6,120 nt of DNA from Actinomycetota bacterium (lineage in GTDB: Bacteria > Actinomycetota > Actinomycetes > S36-B12): contig JAQCBM010000119.1 in the NCBI GenBank assembly GCA_027729865.1, positions 1 through 6,120 of the forward strand. Reading direction: 5' to 3'. Positions 1 through 5,973 of this stretch are shown piece by piece. Every line of letters begins with the position of its first letter. Position 1 is the first letter of the stretch. The notes under the pieces were generated by a model. That model made no database searches. It saw only the letters and a list, made by a program, of their open reading frames with translations, and was not told the origin of the DNA. Both the position numbers and the translations under genes were made by a program.

Positions 1-1204
1 CCGCCTGCCCACTGGATGCCGTGAGCGCCGCCAGGTCCGGACCCTTGACATCGTGGATGTACTTGGTGACATCGGAACGACCCAGCCATTCGAGAACCCC
101 AGTGCGGTCCTTGTCGTTCGTTGTTGCGATCGCGAGCAGCCGGCTATCTGTGCTGATCGCAACTCCCGAGATTTCACCGCGCCCGGCTGACCACGTTCCA
201 CCGACAGCCACCGCCGCATCCGTGATCTTCGAAAGAACCTTCGCCGCAGTGCCCTCCTTGACGATCTCCACCTCGGGCATCTCATCAACGAGCGCTGCCG
301 ATGCGGTCGAAGCAACACCGTCCGTCGCGTGCGGCAACGCATCGATCCGAGAACGAAGCGCGGAGAACTGCAATGTCTCGAACAACTGCTCGAGCTCCGC
401 GCGCGACCATTCACGCCACTGCAGTGAATCGACGTTCACTTCGAGGGGCACATCCCGCACCAACTCCGTGAGTTCCCGGTTCACCAATACCTGTGGCACC
501 GCCGCGCGCAGCGCGTCTCCCACCTTGCCCGTGACCTGCTCGACGTTGTCCACGAGGTTCGCCAGATCGCCGTACGACGTGAGCCACTTGACCGCGGTCT
601 TCTCCCCCACTCCGGGAATACCCGGAAGGTTGTCGCTCGGATCACCGCGCAGCGCCGCGAAGTCCGGATACTGCGTGGGCGTAAGCCCGTACTTTTCTTC
701 GATGGCTTCGGGCGTCATGCGCGCGAGATCCGACACACCCTTCTTGGGATAGAGGACTGTCGTCTGCTCGTTGACGAGCTGAAAGGTGTCACGGTCACCG
801 CTGACGATCTCGACGTCGAGGCCCTCGGCTTCCCCTTGCGTTGAGAGGGTCGCGATGACGTCGTCGGCTTCGAAGCCCTCGACTTCCAGCGCAGTTATGC
901 CAAGCGCCCGCACAACCTCCTTGATCAACTCGACCTGGCCCTTGAATTCGGCCGGCGAGGATGCGCGCGTTGCCTTGTAGTCCGGGAACCGATCGGTTCG
1001 AAAACTCTTGCGGGACACATCGAAGGCAACCGCCACATGTGTGGGCTTCTCATCTCGCAGCAGATTCACCAACATGGAGGTGAAGCCGTATACGGCGTTG
1101 GTCGGTTGACCGGTCGAGGTGCTGAAGTTCTCCACCGGGAGGGCGTAGAAGGCCCGATATGCCAGCGAATGCCCGTCGAGTAAGAGCAATCGGGCAGAAC
1201 TCAT
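1..1204 (-). CDS. polA: DNA polymerase I, N-terminal part (5'-3' exonuclease domain and start of the 3'-5' exonuclease-like domain)
   Basis: Cytoplasmic repair and replication polymerase that removes RNA primers and fills gaps. The ATG at 1204-1202 opens a frame that runs off the left edge, giving 401 of the roughly 900 residues usual for PolA. The 5'-nuclease metal-binding acidic residues are visible: D10 in LLLLDGHSLAYRAFY, E112/D114/D115 in FEADD, D137/D139 in SGDRD and D188/D191 in GDPSDN. A helix-hairpin-helix (LPGIPGVGEKTA, about 193-204) follows, so the flap nuclease should be active. Around residues 320-350 the proofreading-type domain begins, but the DxE motif seen in E. coli (FDTETD) is replaced by VAVGGTWSAG, so proofreading is probably absent, as is known for several actinobacterial PolA proteins. 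No Shine-Dalgarno precedes the ATG; a TATGAT box ends 7 nt before it, which suggests a leaderless mRNA. The gene is divergent from the thioesterase. The identification is near certain. Confidence 0.97.
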   Translation of the reverse strand, partial: MSSARLLLLDGHSLAYRAFYALPVENFSTSTGQPTNAVYGFTSMLVNLLRDEKPTHVAVAFDVSRKSFRTDRFPDYKATRASSPAEFKGQVELIKEVVRALGITALEVEGFEADDVIATLSTQGEAEGLDVEIVSGDRDTFQLVNEQTTVLYPKKGVSDLARMTPEAIEEKYGLTPTQYPDFAALRGDPSDNLPGIPGVGEKTAVKWLTSYGDLANLVDNVEQVTGKVGDALRAAVPQVLVNRELTELVRDVPLEVNVDSLQWREWSRAELEQLFETLQFSALRSRIDALPHATDGVASTASAALVDEMPEVEIVKEGTAAKVLSKITDAAVAVGGTWSAGRGEISGVAISTDSRLLAIATTNDKDRTGVLEWLGRSDVTKYIHDVKGPDLAALTASSGQA

Positions 1205-1210
1205 CTGGCG

Positions 1211-1216
1211 ATCATA
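1211..1216 (-). promoter_or_regulatory. -10 box of a leaderless polA promoter
   Basis: On the minus strand the hexamer TATGAT (one mismatch to TATAAT) occupies exactly -12 to -7 if the A of the polA ATG (1204) is +1. That is the spacing expected for an mRNA starting at its initiation codon, and no ribosome binding site is present. No good -35 hexamer is seen about 17 bp upstream, where the minus strand reads CGCAAC. This is a common situation for actinobacterial housekeeping promoters. Confidence 0.6.
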
Positions 1217-1254
1217 GGGACGCACCCCTGCCCGTTGCGGCGGCAATCGTTGGG

Positions 1255-1290
1255 GCTCTTCGGCTGTGCTCTTCGGCTGCCGAACGGCCG
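1255..1290. promoter_or_regulatory. Candidate operator: 12-bp direct repeat plus overlapping palindrome midway between divergent genes
   Basis: GCTCTTCGGCTG occurs twice, at 1255-1266 and 1268-1279, separated by one T (13-bp period). The second copy runs into a perfect inverted repeat, TTCGGC-T-GCCGAA (1272-1284), followed by a second small dyad GCCG-AA-CGGC (1279-1288) and CGGCCG (1285-1290). The cluster is centred almost exactly between the two divergent start codons (1204 and 1324) and lies upstream of both predicted core promoters, a placement typical for a shared regulator site. No known box is recognised. It could instead be chance repetition in a GC-rich spacer. Confidence 0.4.
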
Positions 1291-1311
1291 ATAACTGGCG
1301 CAGCATCGGTC

Positions 1312-1317
1312 TACGCT
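1312..1317 (+). promoter_or_regulatory. -10 box of a leaderless thioesterase promoter
   Basis: TACGCT fits the actinobacterial TANNNT -10 pattern and covers exactly -12 to -7 if the G of the GTG at 1324 is +1. No Shine-Dalgarno sequence precedes that GTG. Promoter and start codon therefore support each other. The -35 region (around 1289-1294) shows no clear match. Confidence 0.5.
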
Positions 1318-1323
1318 GCTGAC

Positions 1324-1791
1324 GTGAGCGACGATCCGGAAACCCGCGCAGCTGCAACCTCGTCCCTACCGCCCTCAGCACCCCCTGAGTTCGCCGCCCT
1401 CGGCATCGGAGCGCTGGCAGACAAGATGGGCATCCAGGTGACAGAGGCGTCGGCTGAGCGTGTAGTCGGAACCATGCCAGTTGCCGGCAACACCCAGCCC
1501 TATGGACTCTTGCACGGAGGCGCCAGCGCCGTACTCGCCGAATCGCTCGGGTCCATCCACGCAGCCTTCGTTGCTGGCCCGGACAACATCGTGGTGGGCG
1601 TGGACTTGAACTGCACGCATCACCGGTCGGCCACCGAGGGGACCGTCACCGGCGAGACCACCACGCTGTCGGCTGGCCGAACCATCGTGAGTTCGCAGAT
1701 TCGCATCGTGAATGAATCGGGTGACCCGGTGTGCACTGCACGCCTCACCTGCCTGATTCGGCCAGCCAAGCGCCCCGACCCTGGCTCCTGA
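1324..1791 (+). CDS. Hotdog-fold acyl-CoA thioesterase (PaaI/YdiI/EntH/MenI-like)
   Basis: A 155-residue cytoplasmic hydrolase predicted to cleave an acyl- or aroyl-CoA thioester. The diagnostic segment is NTQPYGLLHGGASAVLAES (residues 56-74). It closely matches the active site of the YdiI/EntH/MenI group, with the HGG (64-66) that shapes the oxyanion region and the Glu (E73) that serves as catalytic base in that group. The ends VVGVDLNCTHHRSA (90-103) and GRTIVSSQIRI (118-128) fit the rest of the hotdog sheet. The length suits a single domain with a ~20-residue Ala/Pro/Ser-rich lead. The frame stays open upstream to an ATG at 1159, but that would overlap polA and lacks an RBS. The GTG at 1324 with a perfectly spaced -10 box is preferred. 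The substrate cannot be read from sequence: 1,4-dihydroxy-2-naphthoyl-CoA (menaquinone synthesis) is one possibility, and phenylacetate-type or general CoA proofreading are others. Confidence 0.88.
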   Translation: MSDDPETRAAATSSLPPSAPPEFAALGIGALADKMGIQVTEASAERVVGTMPVAGNTQPYGLLHGGASAVLAESLGSIHAAFVAGPDNIVVGVDLNCTHHRSATEGTVTGETTTLSAGRTIVSSQIRIVNESGDPVCTARLTCLIRPAKRPDPGS

Positions 1792-1922
1792 CAGGCACGA
1801 ACTCGTAACAAATGTGGCGAAAGTGCCGAACTCCTCGCGATCGGGTGCGCGATCGGGCTAGGGTTTCACGATCCTTTCGAGTGGCCCCAGTCGCTCGTGC
1901 CCGCTTACGCCCTGGAGGTCCC
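1792..1922 (+). promoter_or_regulatory. Upstream region of the liv operon, with a tentative promoter and 9-bp direct repeat
   Basis: This 131-bp gap holds no separate gene. GCGATCGGG is repeated at 1837-1845 and 1849-1857 (12-bp period), each copy containing the palindrome CGATCG. It is followed immediately by TAGGGT (1859-1864), which fits a TANNNT -10 box and would place transcription near 1871, about 50 nt before the chosen livH start. No convincing -35 hexamer is present. No terminator is visible after the thioesterase stop, so read-through from that gene into livH is also possible. Confidence 0.3.
1913..1918 (+). promoter_or_regulatory. Ribosome binding site that decides the livH start
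   Basis: TGGAGG is a strong Shine-Dalgarno match, with 4 nt between it and the TTG at 1923. Neither the ATG at 1812 nor the GTG at 1881, both in the same frame, has a comparable site. Starting at the TTG also yields a textbook signal peptide directly at the N-terminus, which the longer versions would bury behind an Arg-rich stretch. Confidence 0.7.
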
Positions 1923-3218
1923 TTGCTCACTCGAGCCCGCGGTACCGCCGGTGCCCTCGTTCTAGCCGTGCTCACTGCCCTCGGTTTCGCGGTACTGGCA
2001 GTAGGACCGGCTCACGCGGCTGACACCGTCCTCGTGGGCTCCTTCACAGCCCCCGACGGTTCACCGATACCTGATGTGGCCGTCACGGTCAGCAATGAGG
2101 ACGGGTTCACCGAAACCATCACGAGCGACGCGGGCGGCGAGTTCTCCGCGGTTCTGCCCGGAGGTGGCACCTACCAGATCGACCTCGATGTCTCCACACT
2201 CCCGGCCGGCATCGCGCTGGAGAAGCCCGAGGACGAAAGCCGTTCGTTGCTCGTACTAGGCGGCGAGAAGCGCATCTTGACCAAGCTCGTCGAGGGTGAG
2301 GGCGGCGGAAGCGGCGGTGGCGGCTTCATCAACGTCACCGGCGACCAGTTCCTGCAACTGCTGTTCGACGGTCTCTTGTTCGGGGTCATGATCGCCCTGG
2401 CGGCCTTGGGCTTGAACCTGGTTTTTGGAACGACAGGGCTCACCAACTTCTCCCACGGTGACCTCGTCACTCTCGGTGCCTTCACCGCGCTGCTCCTCAA
2501 CCTCGTTGGTGTGCATCTGGTGATCGCTGCGCCCATCGCTGTGGTCTTCTGCGCGATCGTCTTCGGCTGGGGGCAGAACAGGGTCTTGTGGCGCCCACTC
2601 CGCAGGCGCAAGACGGGCCTGATCGCCATGATGATCATCTCGATCGGTCTGGCGATCGTGCTTCGGTACTCCGTCGCCCTGTTCTTCGGCGCAGCTCCGC
2701 AGACCTACAAGCAGTACGCAGGCCAATCGGGCATCAGTCTCGGCCCCGTCACAGCCACACCGAAGGCCCTGATCCTCGCGGTCTTGGCCATCATCACGCT
2801 GGTCGTGGTGGTCATCTGGGTCCAGCGCTCCCGCATCGGCAAGGCCACCCGCGCCGTCTCGGATAATCCGGCACTCGCCTCCGCCACCGGCATCGACGTG
2901 GAGAAGGTCATTTCCGTGGTCTGGATCGTGTCGGCCGGCCTGGCAGCCTTCGCCGGTATCTATCTGGGCATGACTCAAAACAGCGTGTGGAATATGGGCC
3001 AGCGAATCCTGCTGATCATCTTCGCCTCGGTCATCCTCGGCGGTCTGGGAACCGTCTATGGCGCGATCGTTGGTGCCCTCGTCGTCGGCGTCTTCATCAA
3101 CATGACCAGCCTGATCATCCCCACGGAAATGAAAACGGTGGGCGCGCTGTTCGTGATGATCATCATCTTGATGATCCGACCGCAGGGTCTACTCGGCAGA
3201 CGAGAGAGGGTGGGCTGA
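1923..3218 (+). CDS. livH: Branched-chain amino acid ABC permease LivH with a fused N-terminal secreted-type beta-sandwich domain
   Basis: From the TTG this is 431 residues, against about 300 for typical LivH. Residues 1-32 form a signal peptide: MLTRARG, then a hydrophobic core ending in GPAHA, with likely cleavage before ADT. Residues ~34-123 resemble a carboxypeptidase-regulatory/CnaB-like fold, with VLVGSFTAPDGSPIPDVAVTV, then TSDAGGEFSAVLPGGGTY. An EGEGGGSGGGG linker (124-134) leads to the permease (~139-431). In the permease, ALAALGLNLVFGTTGLTNFSHG is the usual LivH start, RIGKATRAVSDNPALASATG (303-322) is the cytoplasmic loop that contacts the ATPase, and IRPQGLLG ends the protein. It forms the membrane channel with LivM. 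It is first in the operon, with livM 1 nt after its stop. The permease call is firm; the fold of the extra domain is a pattern-based judgement. The frame extends upstream to an ATG at 1812, giving 468 residues if that start were used. Confidence 0.93.
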   Translation: MLTRARGTAGALVLAVLTALGFAVLAVGPAHAADTVLVGSFTAPDGSPIPDVAVTVSNEDGFTETITSDAGGEFSAVLPGGGTYQIDLDVSTLPAGIALEKPEDESRSLLVLGGEKRILTKLVEGEGGGSGGGGFINVTGDQFLQLLFDGLLFGVMIALAALGLNLVFGTTGLTNFSHGDLVTLGAFTALLLNLVGVHLVIAAPIAVVFCAIVFGWGQNRVLWRPLRRRKTGLIAMMIISIGLAIVLRYSVALFFGAAPQTYKQYAGQSGISLGPVTATPKALILAVLAIITLVVVVIWVQRSRIGKATRAVSDNPALASATGIDVEKVISVVWIVSAGLAAFAGIYLGMTQNSVWNMGQRILLIIFASVILGGLGTVYGAIVGALVVGVFINMTSLIIPTEMKTVGALFVMIIILMIRPQGLLGRRERVG

Positions 3219-3219
3219 C

Positions 3220-4209
3220 ATGGATTGGGGATTCATACTCACCCAGACGACCACCCAGGCCATCGGCATCACGGCCATCATCTACATCCTCGCTGCCATC
3301 GGTTTGAACGTTCAGTTCGGCTACGCCGGATTGCTCAACTTCGGCCAGGTGATGTTCGTCGCGGCCGGCTCTTACGCGGTGGGCGTCATCGTGTTGACGT
3401 TCGACCTGAGCCTGTGGCTGTCGATCCTCGTGGCGATCATCGTCGCCACGGCGCTGGCATTGCTACTCGGCATACCCACGCTGCGCCTGCGGGCCGACTA
3501 CCTGGCGATCGTGACCATCGCGGCAAGCGAGTTGTTCCGACTATCCGTGCGATCGATCGCTTTCAAAGACACCCTCGGCGGCGCCCAGGGCCTCAACGGC
3601 AAGCTCGGCCAGCAGTTCCACGACACCAACCCGCTGCCTGCCGACTTCCAGAGCCTGCCGGTGCTCAGTTGGACCCGTCAGGACCTGTGGGTGGTCATCG
3701 TGGGGTGGCTGCTCATCGCAGCCTTCACCGTGCTGGTGTGGCTCCTTGTCCGTAGCCCATGGGGACGCGTCATCAAGGGCATCCGCGAGGACGAGGACGC
3801 CGTGGTCTCCCTCGGAAAGAACGTCTTCGTCTACAAGATGCAGGCGCTGATCTTGGGCGGCATCATCGCCGCCTTCGGTGGCATCGTGTGGGCCGTCGCC
3901 AAGCAGTCCGTGCAGCCGGACACCTTCCAGCCGGACTTCACCTTCTTCGCCTACACGATCTTGCTGCTCGGCGGCGCCGCGCGGGTCTTCGGACCGATCG
4001 TCGGCGGCATCATCTTCTGGTTCCTACTCGCCGGCACCGGCGAGTTCTTGGGCCAAGCCATCCAGGCTGGCTGGATCGACTTCCTGCAGGCCACCGATGT
4101 CGGCAATATCCGCTTCATGCTGATGGGTGCAGGCTTGATCGCCTTGATGGTCTTCCGACCGCAAGGCATCTTCGGAGACAGGAAGGAGTTGGCCCTCGAT
4201 GCCCGATAA
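3220..4209 (+). CDS. livM: Branched-chain amino acid ABC permease LivM
   Basis: A 329-residue integral membrane protein, the second permease of the importer and the partner of LivH. Family segments in order: AIGLNVQFGYAGLLNFGQVM (26-45); PTLRLRADYLAIVTIAASE (86-104), the conserved LRLRxDYLAIVT stretch; and SPWGRVIKGIREDEDAVVSLG (179-199), the cytoplasmic coupling loop that docks on LivG/LivF. ILLLGGAARVFGPIVGG (247-263) and the terminal FRPQGIFG (312-319) follow. About eight hydrophobic segments are apparent, with a polar stretch at ~115-155 likely exposed outside. The length is typical of shorter LivM proteins (E. coli LivM is longer at its N-terminus). The ATG lies one base after the livH stop and the 3' end overlaps livG by 11 nt, so translation is probably coupled. 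The livG ribosome binding site lies inside this gene. Confidence 0.95.
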   Translation: MDWGFILTQTTTQAIGITAIIYILAAIGLNVQFGYAGLLNFGQVMFVAAGSYAVGVIVLTFDLSLWLSILVAIIVATALALLLGIPTLRLRADYLAIVTIAASELFRLSVRSIAFKDTLGGAQGLNGKLGQQFHDTNPLPADFQSLPVLSWTRQDLWVVIVGWLLIAAFTVLVWLLVRSPWGRVIKGIREDEDAVVSLGKNVFVYKMQALILGGIIAAFGGIVWAVAKQSVQPDTFQPDFTFFAYTILLLGGAARVFGPIVGGIIFWFLLAGTGEFLGQAIQAGWIDFLQATDVGNIRFMLMGAGLIALMVFRPQGIFGDRKELALDAR

Positions 4210-5092
4210 TTTCGACTCTCGCGCCGAGCAGGCCAAGGCCGTGCTCGCTTCCGTGGATCCCCGCCCGGGTGTCCCCAAACCCGATCCGATCCTGGTCGCC
4301 GACCACGTCCGCCGGTCCTTCGGTGGCCTGACTGCCGTCAACGTAGAACACGTGGAAATCCAGCGTGGCGCGATTACCGCCTTGATCGGGCCGAATGGTG
4401 CGGGCAAAACCACGTTCTTCAACCTCATCACCGGCTTCGACGACGCTAACGAAGGCAAGTGGACGTTCAACGGTCGTCAGGTGGCGGGTACTGCTCCCTA
4501 CCGGCTGGCACGCATCGGCATGGTTCGGACCTTCCAGTTGACCAAGGCACTGAGCCGCATGACGGTCATCGACAACATGCGCCTGGGAGCTAAGAACCAA
4601 ACAGGTGAGCGGATTTTCGCCGCGATATTCCCGTTCCTGTGGAAGTCCCAGGAGAAGCAGATCGACCAGCGGGCAATAGGGCTGCTCGAGCGCTTCAACC
4701 TCCACCAGAAGGTCGCCGACTTCGCCGGCTCACTTTCCGGCGGCCAGCGCAAGTTGCTGGAGATGGCACGTGCACTCATGTCCGATCCGGAGTTGGTGAT
4801 GCTGGACGAGCCGATGGCGGGCGTGAACCCCGCGCTGAAGCAGAGCCTGCTCGGACACATCAAGGCGATCCGCGAGGAAGGCACCACGGTGCTCTTCGTC
4901 GAACACGACATGGACATGGTTCATGACATCTCCGACTGGGTCATCGTCATGGCTCAGGGGCAGGTCATCGCCGAGGGTCCCCCCGATACGGTCATGAAGA
5001 ATCAGGCCGTCATCGACGCTTACCTCGGTGCCCATCACGATTCGAACCTCACCGAGTCCGGTGAGGCCCTGACCGAGGACGGTGCCCGATGA
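4199..5092 (+). CDS. livG: Branched-chain amino acid ABC transporter ATPase LivG
   Basis: A cytoplasmic ATPase subunit of 297 residues that, with LivF, powers the LivHM permease pair. All nucleotide-binding motifs are intact: Walker A GPNGAGKT (64-71), Q-loop Gln113 in VRTFQLTKAL, signature LSGGQ (179-183), Walker B VMLDEP with catalytic Glu204, and H-loop His236 in FVEHDMDM. The LivG-specific EPMAGVNP follows Walker B, and DAYLGAHH (273-280) is the usual C-terminal LivG ending. Compared with E. coli LivG (about 255 residues) it has a ~30-residue N-terminal lead (MPDNFDSRAEQAKAVLASVD and on) and a ~17-residue acidic tail. The start is supported by GGAAGGAG at 4181-4188, 10 nt before the ATG. 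It overlaps livM by 11 nt, and its TGA overlaps the livF ATG. Confidence 0.96.
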   Translation: MPDNFDSRAEQAKAVLASVDPRPGVPKPDPILVADHVRRSFGGLTAVNVEHVEIQRGAITALIGPNGAGKTTFFNLITGFDDANEGKWTFNGRQVAGTAPYRLARIGMVRTFQLTKALSRMTVIDNMRLGAKNQTGERIFAAIFPFLWKSQEKQIDQRAIGLLERFNLHQKVADFAGSLSGGQRKLLEMARALMSDPELVMLDEPMAGVNPALKQSLLGHIKAIREEGTTVLFVEHDMDMVHDISDWVIVMAQGQVIAEGPPDTVMKNQAVIDAYLGAHHDSNLTESGEALTEDGAR

Positions 5093-5955
5093 ACTACACC
5101 GAGCCCACCGATCTGCCGGGCCCGGACGATCCGGATGATCCGCACGTCTTCGAGACCGAACTCGACATCAATGCCGATCAACTGGCCACCGGCCACCCGG
5201 CAACGCCTGAGCAGATCCACAAGTCCGAATCCCTGGGCGCCTTGGTTCGTGCGGACCAACTGTTCGCTGGCTACTTTCCTGGCGTCAACATCCTGAATGG
5301 CGCGGATCTTTACGCCAAGGACGGTGAACTCGTCGGCATCATCGGCCCGAACGGCGCCGGCAAGTCCACCTTGCTCAAGGCGATTTTCGGCCTGGTCCAC
5401 ATCAACGAGGGCGCCGTGCTCTTGCGTGATGAGGACATCACCAACCTGCGCGCCGACCAATTGGTCAAGCGCGGGGTGGGCTTTGTTCCTCAGACCAACA
5501 ACGTATTCCCCTCGCTCACGATCGAGGAGAACATGGAGATGGGGGCCTTCCAAAGCCCCAAGAACTTCGCCGAGCGCTTCGAGAAGGTTGTCGACCTCTT
5601 CCCTACCCTTGGCGAGCGCCGTAAGCAGCGAGCCGGCTCGCTGTCCGGTGGTGAGCGCCAAATGGTTGCCATGGGTCGCGCACTGATGATGGAGCCAAGC
5701 GTGCTGCTGCTCGATGAGCCCAGTGCTGGCCTGTCCCCTGCCCTCCAGGATGAAGTGTTCGTTCGGGTCCGGGAGATCAACAAGACTGGCGTCACGGTGA
5801 TCATCGTTGAGCAGAACGCTCGGCGCTGCTTGCAGATCGTGGACCGCGGCTACGTGCTGGATCAGGGCAAGAACGCTTACACCGGCACCGGTAGGGATCT
5901 AGCCAACGATCCCAAGGTGGTCGAGCTCTACCTCGGCACCCTCGCCAAGGCCTAA
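5089..5955 (+). CDS. livF: Branched-chain amino acid ABC transporter ATPase LivF
   Basis: The second cytoplasmic ATPase of the importer, 288 residues. Motifs: Walker A GPNGAGKS (86-93), Q-loop Gln135 in GFVPQTNNVFPSLTIEENM, signature LSGGE (185-189), and Walker B VLLLDEP with Glu210. VEQNARRCLQIVDRGYVLDQG (240-260) is the LivF hallmark; Gln242 stands where most ABC ATPases have the H-loop His, as is normal for LivF. Residues 1-~48 are an acidic extension rich in Pro, Asp and Glu that E. coli LivF (about 237 residues) lacks. The ATG at 5089 overlaps the livG stop as ATGA and follows GAGG at 5075-5078, so the extension is probably translated. A TTG at codon 52 is the only evident later start. 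It is the last gene of the operon. Confidence 0.96.
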   Translation: MNYTEPTDLPGPDDPDDPHVFETELDINADQLATGHPATPEQIHKSESLGALVRADQLFAGYFPGVNILNGADLYAKDGELVGIIGPNGAGKSTLLKAIFGLVHINEGAVLLRDEDITNLRADQLVKRGVGFVPQTNNVFPSLTIEENMEMGAFQSPKNFAERFEKVVDLFPTLGERRKQRAGSLSGGERQMVAMGRALMMEPSVLLLDEPSAGLSPALQDEVFVRVREINKTGVTVIIVEQNARRCLQIVDRGYVLDQGKNAYTGTGRDLANDPKVVELYLGTLAKA

Positions 5956-5973
5956 CACCCAACTGCCTCTTGC

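Noticed and set aside
21..980. Plus-strand reading frames (21-752 and 786-980)
   Set aside because: They are antisense to the clear polA coding sequence and have Ser/Arg/Thr-rich, low-complexity translations with no recognisable motif.
1159..1323. Upstream 55-codon extension of the thioesterase starting at ATG 1159
   Set aside because: It would overlap the polA start by 46 bp, lacks a ribosome binding site, has no hotdog homology, and conflicts with the leaderless -10/GTG arrangement at 1324.
1812..1922. Upstream start of livH at ATG 1812 (or GTG 1881)
   Set aside because: No Shine-Dalgarno at either. The added residues are Arg-rich and would bury the signal peptide, whereas TTG 1923 has GGAGG and a proper N-terminal signal sequence. 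Not fully excluded.
2256..2978. 240-residue minus-strand frame opposite livH
   Set aside because: His/Asp/Gln-rich translation typical of antisense to a hydrophobic GC-rich gene, with no motif and complete overlap with the conserved permease.
4115..5661. Minus-strand frames at 4115-4705 and 5035-5661
   Set aside because: Antisense shadows of livG and livF. Both ATPases show full ordered motifs on the plus strand.
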